From: Petunia secreta
Lineage: Eukaryota > Streptophyta > Magnoliopsida > Solanales > Solanaceae
Length of the DNA stretch: 64,000 nucleotides
Reading direction: 5' to 3'
Assembly: GCA_029990175.1 (NCBI GenBank)
Contig: JARKIP010000035.1
Coordinates: forward strand, 37,152,001-37,216,000
Below, piece after piece: positions 33,531 to 45,169 of this stretch (within the stretch, counting starts at the first letter, position 1; every line of letters begins with the position of its first letter). The notes beneath the pieces were generated by a model, which worked only from the letters and a program-made list of their open reading frames with translations, made no database searches and was not told the origin of the DNA. A program made the position numbers and the translations under genes.

Positions 33531-34086
33531 AGGGTACCAATTTCCAGAATTTCCTGAAGTTGGACAGAATGTTCGCAAAGGCATCGTAACAGTTTCCAAC
33601 CACCGAAACTCCCATAGCATCATCAAATATGGTGAGTTTCTAGATCACAAACCAAAATTCATCCAATTCCGAATCCGTTTAGTGGCGATTCGATCTTTGA
33701 ACATTTGATCGCGCCACTTCCGGTTAGTACTTTGAGGGTAACACTTCTACCCAATTAGTACTAATCCCTCATTCGATTACGATACTCGTGCCTAGAAGGA
33801 GAGTAGATTTCAAAGAAGATTCGTAGTTAATTGTTTGGTTCAAGTGCGCACCAAATAGCTTGGCGTTGATCGAGTCCCATTGAATCCACTCTTCCCGAAG
33901 AGCATTTGGTTCCTGTATTTTGGTTTGATCATTGAGGAGGTTGCGCAACTACGAGGAGGCCATTGATTTCAAGTTGTGTGAAACCAACCCCAAGCTTGAG
34001 TGAACCCAAGCGATAAACAAAAGTGAGGGAGTGAGTGAGGGCTTTTACTCTAATCTTCCTTTCTTGTTTTTGATTGTTGTAGGTAC

Positions 34087-34540
34087 ATGGCGGAGGAGAA
34101 AGCAAAGAGTACCATTGAGGTTCCAACCGACGTCTTGGCTAGTTTGCTAGCCGAGGTGAAGGCCCTAAACCTTAAAATGGAAATCATGGAAAAGGAGAGG
34201 ACCCCGAGTGTCCAAAAGGATCCCAATGAAGGCACTAGTGATGATTCCATCATGAAGCCGGATCAATATGCGGAGCTAGCTCGTCGACAACGGTTGAGGG
34301 ATGAGGCTCTTGCTAGGGAGAGAATGTTGGGCAATCCCCAACCCTTGGGCAATCCCCAAGGAGATGTTCCATTCCTAAGGCCACGGAGAAACATTGCACC
34401 TCTTGAGCAAGTTGATGAAGCTCAAGAAGGGGAGGGCCTCGGACTTGATGATGATTACTTTGATGTCCCCTATCCAAATAGGAGGGCGGTGAATGGAGGT
34501 CGAGGTATAGATAGAGGTCGTGGTCGAGGACGAGGACCAC
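34087..34540 (+). pseudogene. gag-pol: gag-pol of C, first segment (Gag N-terminus)
   Basis: The ATG at 34087 follows TTGTAGGTAC, the conserved context. It encodes a coiled-coil-like N-terminus, a QVDEAQEGE stretch also present in other families, and the RGRGRGRGP run, where B interrupted it. The frame is open to the break. Beyond 34540 any reading continues into the B LTR and is artificial. Confidence 0.92.
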
Positions 34541-35356
34541 TGATGCAGCCCAAAGTGCTGATCAACCGAGGACACCTCAACCGAAGGCAGTGACTGATGA
34601 ACCGAGGAGGCCAATTACTCAAAGCCAAGCTAAGCTGCTCCATGACATGCACATTCAGCTGGCTATGTCGGGAAGAAGCATGTGTTCGGAAGAGGAATTG
34701 CAAAGTGATGAAACCAAGGGCTACATCTTCAAGTTTGAGCCCGAGGATAAAGTTCCCGAACAGCAGCTCTTGGCCCCGGGCAGCGCAGAACCGAACACAT
34801 AGTCAGCGCCCGATGACAAATGTGCTCGAGCAGGCAATAGAGAACCGAAGCCAGGCTTACCGAAGTCAAGAACCGAAGCCAGGCTTACCGAAGTCAAGGT
34901 AGCCGAGCACATTTTTAACTCAGCCCTGCGTGGCTTATTTTCATTGGTCGACTGTGACCTATTTACTAGTTTACCCTTAGTATTTCCTATATAAACCTTA
35001 GTCCTTACATTGTAAAAGCTAGTTGTTTTTGGATATTTAAATTGAATGAAAGTGCCGAGCACATTTCTTCTTGTCTCCGTCGTGAGCAAAACCCCGGTGA
35101 GGGCTTTTAAGGACTTGTGGCTTTCGGTTAGTCCGATTGAACATTCCTCTTGATCATTCAGTTTGCAAGAGGCAATGTTCTCTTGAGGATTGTTGCATAG
35201 TTAGGGTGATTCTTGTCTCCCTTTTGATCGAGCTTAGGGACAGGTTCCCCTCTGTTCTTTCGAAAGAAGCAGGTCTTGTCTTGCTTTTATCTTCTTCTTT
35301 AATTGTTCTTGTTCCGCGTTTGTGCTAAGCTTCCCTTCGGGAATTGCATTGCACCA
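34541..35356 (+). repeat. 5' LTR of B (816 bp)
   Basis: TGATGCAGCC to TTGCACCA. TATATAAA at 34988-34995. Contains a 28-bp tandem duplication at about 34851-34906 that A lacks. Confidence 0.97.
34851..34906 (+). repeat. 28-bp tandem duplication in B LTR
   Basis: The unit beginning GAACCGAAGCCAGG is repeated head to tail twice. A has one divergent copy. The same duplication is in the 3' LTR near 41672-41727. Confidence 0.85.
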
Positions 35357-36559
35357 TCTTGGTATCAGAGCACGGTTTGAGTTTGTTCTTACAACCTCAA
35401 TCCTGTTCATTATCTTCGTGCGTTTTGTGTCTTTGTTTCCTTTTCGTGTTCTTGAATTTTGTTACTGTTGGTGTTGTTATTTTACAAAAAAAAAAAAGTG
35501 TTAAAAGAAAATTCAAAAATTGTGTTTGATTGTTGGTTGTTTGGGAAAAACAACCTTGGATTCTTGTTCACCATTGCTGTCTGATTCCATCGAGTACCCG
35601 ACGTACTGATTTCGTGACTAGGGTTTCTTGGTGAATTTTTGGACTGTTTTGAGCTTTAATGGTGACTGAACTCGAACCCCACTGTGTCTGGAAGAAACCG
35701 GTGAAGATTGGTGATTCTTGAGTGATTTGGGTTTGTTTGTTGCATAAGAATCGAAGTTCTGGGTTTAATTCGAAGTCCGTACGCCGGAAACTTGTTACAA
35801 ATCGTAACAGTGTACGACTCGAACGAGATGGATCTTAGCTCGAAGAACTTCGTTTGATCTCCTCCGTTGTTGTTTGGAACCGGAGTTGAAAGAAGCAACT
35901 CAGATCTGTTGAATTTCGTGGTCAGTGAACCGAAGTTGTTGCGTCCGTACGCCGGAGCACGGTCACTGTTCCATTGAAGAAGAAAGGGGTTAAAATTTTA
36001 ACATCAAAGCCCCAGGTGAAATTTGTCGGCTGAAAAAGGAAAGTGGATAAGGTAAAACCCTATCCGTACCAAGGAGGGACCACTTTTGTACGGACAGAAG
36101 TGGGTGTGATCGAAAAAGATTCCAAAAGGGAATCAAAAGGGTAGATTCTCCTAGGTTCTCACTTCCTTTCGTGTCAAAATTCTAGTTAGTGGATCTTTTG
36201 AGTAATTGTCCTACTCAAGGTTGTACTAACTCTTTTAAGCTGATAGGAACTCGTGCGAAGGGGTGACCGAAGTCCAATTTTCGTAGAAATTCTTTTGACT
36301 CCCCGAGCTCAGTTAAAAAGCGTCCATTCCATCGAGTCGAACATCACTTCACTCTTCCCGAAGAGGCAGTGACTATTGTCGAACTTGAAGGATCTTAGAG
36401 GACCGATCAATTGGACGAGCCACTGTAACAAGTCCTTGAGTGATCAAAAACCGAACCCATAAATTGAGTGGACCCGAGTGCCACCCATCAAAGGTGAGGG
36501 AGTGTGTGAGGTGATTTCTAACCCTAACATTTGTTTGATCTTTGACTTGTGCAGGTACC
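35357..36559 (+). other. Untranslated leader of B
   Basis: About 1.2 kb without a gene. It holds the PBS, repeated GTCCGTACGCCGGA-type motifs, a stem-loop candidate CTCTTC-CC-GAAGAG at 36352-36365, and GTGAGGG at 36494 followed by CTAAC and an AG-ending stretch at 36554. No GGCG-type cassette. Confidence 0.85.
35360..35371 (+). other. Primer-binding site of B
   Basis: TGGTATCAGAGC, three bases after the LTR. Confidence 0.93.
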
Positions 36560-39500
36560 ATGGCTGGAAACGATGGCCAAAGCATTGAAAAGCCTGAATT
36601 GTCGTTAGCCGATCTCATGGCTGCGATACAAGGCATCAGTGCCGAAGTAAGAGGAGTGAGTGCTCGAGTAGCTAACCTCGAGCAGGGAAACGCGTCCGTG
36701 GCCATGCATGGGTCCGGCGCTGGAACAAGCCAATCTACTCCGATGAAACCTGAGCTGTATGCTGAGCTTGTACGACAACATCAGTTGACAAGTGAAGCAA
36801 TTCGAAGAGAGCTTAACTTGGGCAACCCCCAAGCTGGAAATCAAAACTTGGGCATTCCCCGAGGAGAGAGGTTACCACTTCCAAGGACCCGAAGAGATCT
36901 TGGAGCTGTGACCGAAGAGGTTGATGAAGAGGAATTTCCCGAGGACGAATATGAGCGTGAGCCGCCATTCGCTCAACGAAGGCAAGCTCCCCGAGGACGT
37001 GGAAATTTCCGAGGTCGAGGCCGAGGCGCAAATGTTGAAAGAAATATTGAGCGTGTGGCTTATGATCGAGAAGATGAGTTTCCCGAACAGGCTAGAGTTG
37101 TTCGAGACTCAAACTTAAACAGTGTCAAGATCACTATTCCACCCTTTAAAGGAACTAGTGATCCCGACGAGTATCTTGAATGGAAGCTTAAAATGGAACG
37201 CATCTTTGAAACAAATGAGATGACCGATGAGAGAAAAGCTACCCATGCCATTGCTTCGTTCGAAGCTTATGCATCAACATGGTGGGAATCTGACAAGAGG
37301 CATCGAAGAAGAAATGACTATCCAGTAGTCAATACATGGCCACAGTTGATGAGAGCGATGGATGGTAAGTACTTAAGTGCCAAATACAGGCAGACTCAGA
37401 TGCAAAAACTCTATGAGTTAAAGCAAGGGTCTAAGTCCGTCCAAGAGTACCACGATGAGTTTGAAAAGGTTCGATTGAATCTTGATCTGGTCGAAGACGA
37501 AGAGCAAGCCATTATCAGATTTAAAAATGGCTTGGCTAGGGATGTGTCATCTCAGTTGAGACTCCACGTGTACCACACGTTGGAAGATCTGTTCGATGCT
37601 GCCACCGAAGCTGAAAAATTGGTGAAGGACGATAAGGCAAACCGGTATCGAGGAGTTACTACTTCTGCTCCTTTGAACCGAAGTAAAGAATGGAAAAGTC
37701 CAAACCAAACAAATGCTAACACTGTTCGAGATTCGAAGAGACCCTTCGAAAGAGGTATGACCGTTAACCAACAAAGAGAAGTGGGAGGTAAAGTTCAACT
37801 CAACTCTCCTAGTGCTTCAAATATTCAGTGTCACAAATGCAAAGGTTATGGTCACATGGCAAAAGAGTGTCCAACTCGCAAGGTTATGCTTCTGCTCGAA
37901 GATGGAACCGTCCATGAGCAAGCGAGTGACACCGAGGAGGAAATTATCGAGGAGACTGATCGAGCTGAAGGTGATGATGATCATGAGGCTGCCGAAGCTG
38001 ATCATCCAGAAATGTTTCTTGTGGTTCGAAGGAATTTGAGCTGCATGACTCTTGAAGAAGAGGACAACCAAAGAGAAAACCTCTTTCATGCCCGATGTCG
38101 AGTGAGGGGAAAGGTGTGTTCGATGATCATTGACTCTGGTAGCTGTGCAAATGTGGTGAGCCAAACTTTGGTTTCACAAATGGGACTACCTACGATGAAG
38201 CATCCCCACCCTTACAAATTACAATGGCTGAATGAGTGTGGAGAATTGAGGGTTGTCAAACAAGTGTGGATCAAGTTTAGAATCGGCGAGTATCAAGATG
38301 AAATGGTATTCGATGTGGTGCCGATGCAAGCTTGTCATTTGCTCTTGGGTCGACCATGGCAATATGACCGAACAGCTGTTCACAATGGCAGATCCAACAC
38401 TTACACCGTAAAGCTTGATGGGAAGAGTTTCATCCTCAAACCATTGTCTCCGAAACAAGTCTCCGAGGACTATAAACGAATGAAAGAATTGAAAGAAGCG
38501 GCCAAAGCTAAGCTTCCGATAGGAGCAAAATTGGGGCCCGAAGAGATAAACTCACCGACCGAAGTGAAAGGAATTTGTGCAATCATGCAACCCGGTGAGA
38601 TCTTACGAGGCAACGACCACGGTCAGATGATGATTTGCCTCGTGCACAAGGGTATCTTTCTAAACTCTAATGATGATTTTTCTAATGATCACCCTTTGCC
38701 TTTGTTTGTTCAAAAAGTTTTGCAGGACTTCGAGGACATGTTTCCCGAGGAAATGCCAGGTGGATTACCTCCATTGAGAGGAATCGAGCACCAAATTGAC
38801 TTCGTACCAGGATCTCAAATCCCTAACAAACCTGCATACCGGTGTAATCCCGAAGACACCAAAGAGCTCCAACGGCAGGTTGATGAATTGCTGAACAAGG
38901 GCCTCGTTCGTGAGAGCTTGAGTCCTTGCGCCGTTCCTGTTATCCTTGTTCCGAAGAAGGATGGAACATGGCGAATGTGTGTTGACTTTCGAGCAGTCAA
39001 CAAAATAACGGTAAAGTATCGTCATCCTATCCCTCGATTAGATGACATGCTAGATGAGTTAAGTGGTTCTTCATGCTTTTCGAAGATAGACCTCAGGTCC
39101 GGTTACCATCAGATCCGAATGAAACCCGGGGACGAGTGGAAAACCGCATTCAAGACCAAATTCGGTCTCTATGAATGGTTGGTGATGCCTTTTGGCTTAT
39201 CCAATGCACCGAGCACATTCATGCGACTGATGAACCATGTGCTCAAACCGTTCATAAATAAGTTTGTTGTCGTTTATTTCGATGACATACTTGTTTATAG
39301 CAGAACCGTGGATGAACATGTCGACCACCTAAGGCAAGTACTTGAAAAGCTTCGAGAAGAGAAGTTGTATGCCAACTTCAAGAAATGCGCCTTTGGTGTC
39401 GATCGTGTAGTCTTTCTTGGATTTGTTGTCAGCGCTAATGGTGTCGAAGTCGACGAATCAAAAGTCGAAGCCATCAAAGATTGGCCAACTCCAACCTCGG

Positions 39501-41623
39501 TATCACAAGTTCGTAGCTTCCATGGCTTAGCTAGCTTTTACCGAAGGTTTGTTCGTGACTTTAGCACCGTGGCAGCTCCTTTAACCGAGCTGGTGAAGAA
39601 AGACAATCCATTTGTGTGGGGAGAGTCCCAAGAGAGGGCTTTCCAAGAGTTGAAGCGGAGGCTTTGTTCTGCCCCGTTGTTGCAACTCCCTGACTTCGGC
39701 AAAGCATTCGAAGTGGAGTGTGATGCGTCTGGAGTTGGGATCGGAGGAGTGCTGATGCAAGACTCGAAGCCGATCGCTTACTTTAGCGAAAAGCTTAAGG
39801 GTGCAACTTTGAATTACTCTACGTATGACAAAGAGTTGTATGCCCTCGTTCGAGCACTCGCCCATTGGCAGCATTATTTGTGGCCTCGAGAGTTTGTGAT
39901 CAAAAGTGATCATGAGTCTTTGAAACATCTCCGAGGTCAGGAGAAATTAAATCGAAGACATGCCAAGTGGGTTGAATTCATTGAAAGTTTTCCCTATGTA
40001 ATTCATTACAAAAAGGGAAAAGATAATGTTGTGGCCGATGCGCTATCAAGGAAATTTGCCTTAGCGACCACTCTCGCCTCTAGGCTCATGGGATTCGAAA
40101 GCATCAAGTCGATGTACGAGGACGATCCCAAGCTGAAATATGTTCGAGACGCAATCTTGAGTGGCCGAAAGGTTGAGAAATATCAGTGGCATGATGGCTA
40201 CCTCTTCAAAAATGGGAGGGTTTGTGTGCCAGTGTCATCGTGGAGAGAGCTCTTGGTTCGAGAAGCTCACTCAGGTGTACTGATGGGACACTTCGGTGTC
40301 GATAAAACTCTTGGTATCTTGACCGAGCAGTTCCATTGGCCCAAAATGCGACGAGATGTGGAAAAGCTTTGCAACGCTTGTCTTGTTTGCAAGAAAGCAA
40401 AATCGAAGTCCAACCCTCATGGTTTGTACACCCCGTTGCCTGTGCCTGATCGACCTTGGGTTGATATATCCATGGACTTTGTCTTGGGGTTACCGAGGTC
40501 GGGGGGAGGACATGATAGCATCTTCGTTGTGGTTGACCGTTTTTCAAAAATGGCTCACTTTATTCCTTGCAAAAAGTGTGATGATGCACAGCATGTAGCT
40601 ACATTGTTTGTTTCTAATGTGTTAAAATTGCATGGTGTACCTCGTACTATTGTGAGTGATAGAGACTCGAAATTCTTGAGTCATTTTTGGAAATGTTTGT
40701 GGGGTGCCCTCGGCACCAAGCTACTATTCTCGACGTCTCACCATCCTCAGACTGATGGACAGACCGAGGTAGTTAACCGAACCTTGGGATCTTTGCTTCG
40801 GGCAATGACCAAAGGGAAGGTTGGAAACTGGGCTGATCGTTTGCCTATGATGGAGTTTGCATACAATCGAACGGTGCATCGAATGATTAACATGACCCCG
40901 TTCGAGTGTGTGTATGGATTTAACCCTTTAATTCCACTTGACCTGACCCCATTGCCTCGAGATGTTGTTATCGATTTTGCAGGTACTCACCGAGCCAAAG
41001 CTCTGCTCGAGTTGCATGCAAAAGTGAAGAAGAACCTCGAGGACGCCTATGCAAAGGTTGCCTTGAAGAAAAACAAGGGGCGAAAAAAGTTGGAGTTAAA
41101 GAAGGGTGATTGGGTTTGGGTTCACTTCCGAAAGGAACGTTTCCCGAACCTAAGGAAAGGAAAATTGGCTCCTCGAGGGGATGGTCCATTTCAAGTGCTG
41201 CGCAAAATAAACAACAATGCTTATGTCATCGACCTCCCAGGTGAGTATAATGTGTCCAACACCTTCAATGTTACTGATTTGACTCCTTGTGTTGTAGGCC
41301 AAATATCCGAAACAGAGGATGAATCGATTTCGAGGACGAAATCCTCTCAAGAAGGGGAGGATGATGCAGCCCAAAGTGCTGATCAACCGAGGACACCTCA
41401 ACCGAAGGCAGTGACTGATGAACCGAGGAGGCCAATTACTCGAAGCCAAGCTAAGCTGCTCCATGACATGCACATTCAGCTGGCTATGTCGGGAAGAAGC
41501 ATGTGTTCGGAAGAGGAATTGCAAAGTGATGAAACCAAGGGCTACATCTTCAAGTTTGAGCCCGAGGATAAAGTTCCCGAACAGCAGCTCTTGGCCCCGG
41601 GCAGCGCAGAACCGAACACATAG
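36560..41623 (+). CDS. gag-pol: gag-pol polyprotein of B, intact (1687 aa)
   Basis: A single frame from the ATG at 36560 (MAGNDGQ), chosen because A has the homologous ATG and an AG-ending stretch sits just before it. Order: Gag N-terminus; RG-rich run near residues 140-158; capsid from about 186; CCHC knuckle at C424, C427, H432, C437; protease active Asp 525 (DSG); RT with YFDD at 906-909; RNase H active-site Asp 1055 (CDASG); integrase with HHCC zinc site and catalytic D1306, D1367 and E1403, spaced 60 and 35 residues between, then the GPF module. The last 86 residues are encoded in the 3' LTR. No classical chromodomain is seen. With near-identical LTRs, this copy is a plausible autonomous source for A-family elements. 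Confidence 0.96.
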   Translation: MAGNDGQSIEKPELSLADLMAAIQGISAEVRGVSARVANLEQGNASVAMHGSGAGTSQSTPMKPELYAELVRQHQLTSEAIRRELNLGNPQAGNQNLGIPRGERLPLPRTRRDLGAVTEEVDEEEFPEDEYEREPPFAQRRQAPRGRGNFRGRGRGANVERNIERVAYDREDEFPEQARVVRDSNLNSVKITIPPFKGTSDPDEYLEWKLKMERIFETNEMTDERKATHAIASFEAYASTWWESDKRHRRRNDYPVVNTWPQLMRAMDGKYLSAKYRQTQMQKLYELKQGSKSVQEYHDEFEKVRLNLDLVEDEEQAIIRFKNGLARDVSSQLRLHVYHTLEDLFDAATEAEKLVKDDKANRYRGVTTSAPLNRSKEWKSPNQTNANTVRDSKRPFERGMTVNQQREVGGKVQLNSPSASNIQCHKCKGYGHMAKECPTRKVMLLLEDGTVHEQASDTEEEIIEETDRAEGDDDHEAAEADHPEMFLVVRRNLSCMTLEEEDNQRENLFHARCRVRGKVCSMIIDSGSCANVVSQTLVSQMGLPTMKHPHPYKLQWLNECGELRVVKQVWIKFRIGEYQDEMVFDVVPMQACHLLLGRPWQYDRTAVHNGRSNTYTVKLDGKSFILKPLSPKQVSEDYKRMKELKEAAKAKLPIGAKLGPEEINSPTEVKGICAIMQPGEILRGNDHGQMMICLVHKGIFLNSNDDFSNDHPLPLFVQKVLQDFEDMFPEEMPGGLPPLRGIEHQIDFVPGSQIPNKPAYRCNPEDTKELQRQVDELLNKGLVRESLSPCAVPVILVPKKDGTWRMCVDFRAVNKITVKYRHPIPRLDDMLDELSGSSCFSKIDLRSGYHQIRMKPGDEWKTAFKTKFGLYEWLVMPFGLSNAPSTFMRLMNHVLKPFINKFVVVYFDDILVYSRTVDEHVDHLRQVLEKLREEKLYANFKKCAFGVDRVVFLGFVVSANGVEVDESKVEAIKDWPTPTSVSQVRSFHGLASFYRRFVRDFSTVAAPLTELVKKDNPFVWGESQERAFQELKRRLCSAPLLQLPDFGKAFEVECDASGVGIGGVLMQDSKPIAYFSEKLKGATLNYSTYDKELYALVRALAHWQHYLWPREFVIKSDHESLKHLRGQEKLNRRHAKWVEFIESFPYVIHYKKGKDNVVADALSRKFALATTLASRLMGFESIKSMYEDDPKLKYVRDAILSGRKVEKYQWHDGYLFKNGRVCVPVSSWRELLVREAHSGVLMGHFGVDKTLGILTEQFHWPKMRRDVEKLCNACLVCKKAKSKSNPHGLYTPLPVPDRPWVDISMDFVLGLPRSGGGHDSIFVVVDRFSKMAHFIPCKKCDDAQHVATLFVSNVLKLHGVPRTIVSDRDSKFLSHFWKCLWGALGTKLLFSTSHHPQTDGQTEVVNRTLGSLLRAMTKGKVGNWADRLPMMEFAYNRTVHRMINMTPFECVYGFNPLIPLDLTPLPRDVVIDFAGTHRAKALLELHAKVKKNLEDAYAKVALKKNKGRKKLELKKGDWVWVHFRKERFPNLRKGKLAPRGDGPFQVLRKINNNAYVIDLPGEYNVSNTFNVTDLTPCVVGQISETEDESISRTKSSQEGEDDAAQSADQPRTPQPKAVTDEPRRPITRSQAKLLHDMHIQLAMSGRSMCSEEELQSDETKGYIFKFEPEDKVPEQQLLAPGSAEPNT
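41326..41361 (+). promoter_or_regulatory. Pre-PPT inverted repeat and PPT of B
   Basis: GATTTCG-AGGA-CGAAATC at 41326-41343 and AAGAAGGGGAGGA at 41349-41361, directly before the 3' LTR. Both lie inside the pol frame (ISRTKSSQEGEDD). Confidence 0.86.
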
Positions 41624-42177
41624 TCAGCGCCCGATGACAAATGTGCTCGAGCAGGCAATAGAGAACCGAAGCCAGGCTTACCGAAGTCAAGAACCGAAGC
41701 CAGGCTTACCGAAGTCAAGGTAGCCGAGCACATTTTTAACTCAGCCCTGCGTGGCTTATTTTCATTGGTCGACTGTGACCTATTTACTAGTTTACCCTTA
41801 GTATTTCCTATATAAACCTTAGTCCTTACATTGTAAAAGCTAGTTGTTTTTGGATATTTAAATTGAATGAAAGTGCCGAGCACATTTCTTCTTGTCTCCG
41901 TCGTGAGCAAAACCCCGGTGAGGGCTTTTAAGGACTTGTGGCTTTCGGTTAGTCCGATTGAACATTCCTCTTGATCATTCAGTTTGCAAGAGGCAATGTT
42001 CTCTTGAGGATTGTTGCATAGTTAGGGTGATTCTTGTCTCCCTTTTGATCGAGCTTAGGGACAGGTTCCCCTCTGTTCTTTCGAAAGAAGCAGGTCTTGT
42101 CTTGCTTTTATCTTCTTCTTTAATTGTTCTTGTTCCGCGTTTGTGCTAAGCTTCCCTTCGGGAATTGCATTGCACCA
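41362..42177 (+). repeat. 3' LTR of B (816 bp)
   Basis: Same as the 5' copy apart from one base. TATA at 41809-41816. Pol stops at 41623. Confidence 0.97.
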
Positions 42178-45169
42178 ACCACCAAGAGCTTATATGGGAA
42201 GGAACTTGGGAAGGGAATATGAAGATGTTGATGACAACTATGGGGTTCAACCGGAACAACACCGTGGGGGTCGTGACACTAATCTCAATAGTGTCAAGAT
42301 CACCATCCCTCCCTTCAAAGGGACTAGTGATCCGGAAGCATTTCTTGAATGGAAGGTCCAACTAGAGCGGGTCTTTGACACAAATGATATGACCGAGGAG
42401 AAGAAGGCCACCTATGCTATATCATCATTTGAGTCTTATGCATCTACATGGTGGGAATCCATGAAGCGATCAAGGAGGCGACTTGGGTTGCGGATGAACA
42501 TTACTTGGGAAGAGTTGAAAGAAATAATGAACAACAAATATGTGACTCCCAAGTATCGACAAGAGCAACTCAAAAGGCTCTATGAATTGAAACAAGGTTA
42601 CAAGTCCGTTGATGAATATTTCAACGACTTTGAGAAAAATCGGATAGCTCTTGATATGGAAACGAAAGATGAGGAACAAGCTATCATCCGTTTCAAAAGT
42701 GGTTTGAGTAGGGAGATTGCGTCCCAATTGAGACTTCACATCTTTCACTCCTTACAAGATGTTTGTGATGCCGCGGTTGAAGCCGAGAAATGGCTCAAAG
42801 AAGAAAAGGCTCCTCGCTATAGGAGTACTACCACTACCACTCCTTCAACTCGCACCAAAGAATGGAAGAGCCCATATGCTAGTGGGGTAAGTGGGAGTCG
42901 AGATGTAAAGAAGCCTTTTGAGAAGGCTACCCCGAAGAGCGACCACAAAGAAGTTGGAGGTACTTCTAAAACTACTTTAAATACTCCTTCTTCTTCTTCC
43001 TTCCAATGTCATAAATGCAAGGGTTATGGCCACTTTGCCAAAGAGTGCCCTACCCGGAAAACAATTATTGTAATGGATGATGGGTTGGTCTATGAGGGGG
43101 AAAGTGAGCCCGAGGGAGATGATGAGGAGGAGAGTGAGGAAGTTGAGGGTGAAGGTGAGGAGAGAGCGACGGAGGGGGATGATCCTAATATGTTCCTTGT
43201 GGTACGCCGCATTTTGGGAACTATGTTGAGTGAGGAGAGGGAAGATGAGCAAAGGGAGAACTTGTTCCATGCCCGTTGTAGAGTGAAGGGGCAAGTTTGT
43301 TCCATGATTATTGACTCGGGTAGTTGTGCAAATGTGGTGAGCCAATCTTTGGTCTCACAATTGAAGTTAACTACCATTAAACACCCGAGCCCCTACCGTT
43401 TACAATGGCTAAGTGAGTGTGGGGAATTGAGGGTAGTGAAGCAAGTCTTGGTTAGGTTCAAGATTGGAAACTATCAAGATGAACACATGTTTGACGTGGT
43501 GCCAATGCAAGCTTGCCATCTTTTGTTTGGAAGGCCTTGGCAATACGACAAACAAGTGGTTCATGATGGCCGGGCCAACACTTACACGGTGAAACATGAG
43601 GGAAAAAGGTTTGTGCTTACACCTTTGATCCCGAAACAAGTAAGTGAAGACTATCGGCGCATGAAAGAGTTGAGGGAATCGGCTAAGGCCAAGTCCCCGA
43701 TTGTGGCCAAATCTTTGGTCGAGACTCCACCGTCTTCCACCGGTCGCATGTGTGCCATGATGCAACCGGGTGAGGTTTTGAGAGGTAATGATGGCACCAA
43801 GATGCTCATATGCCTAGTGCACAAAGGTATGGTTTTAAATTCCGAAAGTGATTATTTATCTAACCCTAACCCTTTGCCTAGTGCCATTGACAATGTCTTG
43901 AAGGTCTACGAGGACATGTTTCCGGAAGAGATGCCGGATGGACTACCTCCTTTGAGAGGTATTGAACGTCAAATTGATTTTGTCCCGGGATCTCAAATCC
44001 CCAACAAGCCGGCATATAGGAGCAATCCCGAGGACACAAGGGAGTTGCAAAAACAAATTGATGAATTGCTTACAAAGGGCTTGGTGAGGGAAAGCTTGAG
44101 CCCTTGTGCCGTGCCCGTGATCCTCGTTCCAAAGAAGGATGGCACTTGGAGGATGTGTGTGGATTGTCGAGCGGTCAACAAGATCACGGTAAAGTATCGA
44201 CACCCCATACCTCGTTTGGATGATATGTTGGATGAGCTTAGTGGTTCTAGTGTCTTTTCTAAAATAAACCTTAGGTCCGGCTACCATCAAATCCGGATGA
44301 AACCGGGGGATGAATGGAAGACCGCATTCAAGACCAAGTTTGGTCTATATGAATGGTTGGTGATGCCCTTCGGCCTCTCCAACGCACCTAGCACTTTCAT
44401 GAGATTAATGAACCACGTGCTTAAGCCATTCATCAACAAATTCGTGGTCGTCTACTTTGATGACATATTGATTTATAGCAAGTCAATAGACGACCATGTG
44501 GGCCACTTGAGTCAAGTGCTTGAAGTGCTACGAGCCGAAAAGCTCTATGCCAACTTTAAGAAGTGTGCCTTTTGTGTTGAAAGGGTTGTCTTTTTGGGCT
44601 TTGTTGTTAGTGTCAATGGTGTGGAAGTTGATGAGTCCAAAGTTGAAGCCATTAGAGATTGGCCTACTCCTACCACCGTTTCTCATGTGAGGAGTTTCCA
44701 TGGCCTTGCTTGTTTCTATCGGCGCTTTTTTAGAGACTTTAGCACCATTGCCGCACCACTCACCGAGTTGGTGAAGAAAGATAAACCCTTTGTGTGGGGA
44801 GAGCCTCAAGAGAGGGCTTTCCAAGAATTGAAAGGTAGGTTGAGTACCGCCCCCTTGCAACAATTGCCCGACTTCGGGAAGGCTTTTGAGGTTGAATGTG
44901 ATGCCTCGGGGGTGGGAATTGGGGGTGTTCTCATGCAATAAGGGAAGCCCGTTGCCTACTTTAGTGAGAAGTTGAAGGGCGCAACCTTGAATTACTCCAC
45001 GTATGACAAGGAGTTGTATGCCCTCGTGAGAGCTTTAGCCCATTGGCAACACTATCTATGGCCTCGGGAATTTGTGATCAAGAGTGACCATGAGTCACTC
45101 AAGCATCTAAGAGGTCAAGAAAAGTTGAACAAGAGACATGCCAAGTGGGTGGAGTTCATTGAGTCCTTT
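42178..45169 (+). pseudogene. gag-pol: gag-pol of C, second segment (capsid to RNase H), stop and RT active-site loss
   Basis: Resumes C after B: capsid (KITIPPFKGTSDPEAFLEW), CCHC knuckle (CHKCKGYGHFAKEC), acidic linker, protease (IIDSGSCANV), RT and most of RNase H. Two lesions are visible. The RT motif A reads SKINLRSGYHQ (Asn codon at 44267-44269) where every other copy has SKIDLRSGYHQ; this Asp is a catalytic metal ligand in RTs. A TAA at 44939-44941 replaces a sense codon just after GGVLMQ in RNase H. The H insertion ends the segment at FIESF. Confidence 0.94.

Larger units (their letters stand above)
32794..34086 (+). other. Untranslated leader of C
   Basis: About 1.3 kb without a gene. 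It holds the PBS, repeated GGTAT-marked blocks near 32980 and 33142, a CGCGATCGCG cassette, a stem-loop candidate CTCTTC-CC-GAAGAG at 33889-33902, and an AG-ending pyrimidine-rich stretch directly before the gag ATG. Confidence 0.85.
34541..42177 (+). mobile_element. Element B: intact CRM-type retrotransposon
   Basis: LTRs of 816 bp differ at one visible base (34631 A versus 41452 G). Target duplication ACCAC at 34536-34540 and 42178-42182. It has PBS, leader, full gag-pol and PPT. Inserted in the arginine/glycine-rich part of C gag. Same family as A, with everything needed for mobility apparently present. Confidence 0.97.

Noticed and set aside
34087..34593. ORF running from C gag into the B LTR as one protein
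   Set aside because: It is an artefact of the B insertion; the true C frame resumes after the duplicated ACCAC at 42178.
36494..36554. Annotated intron from GTGAGG to the AG before gag
   Set aside because: 52-61 bases is below usual plant intron length; kept only as a finding about an acceptor-like site.
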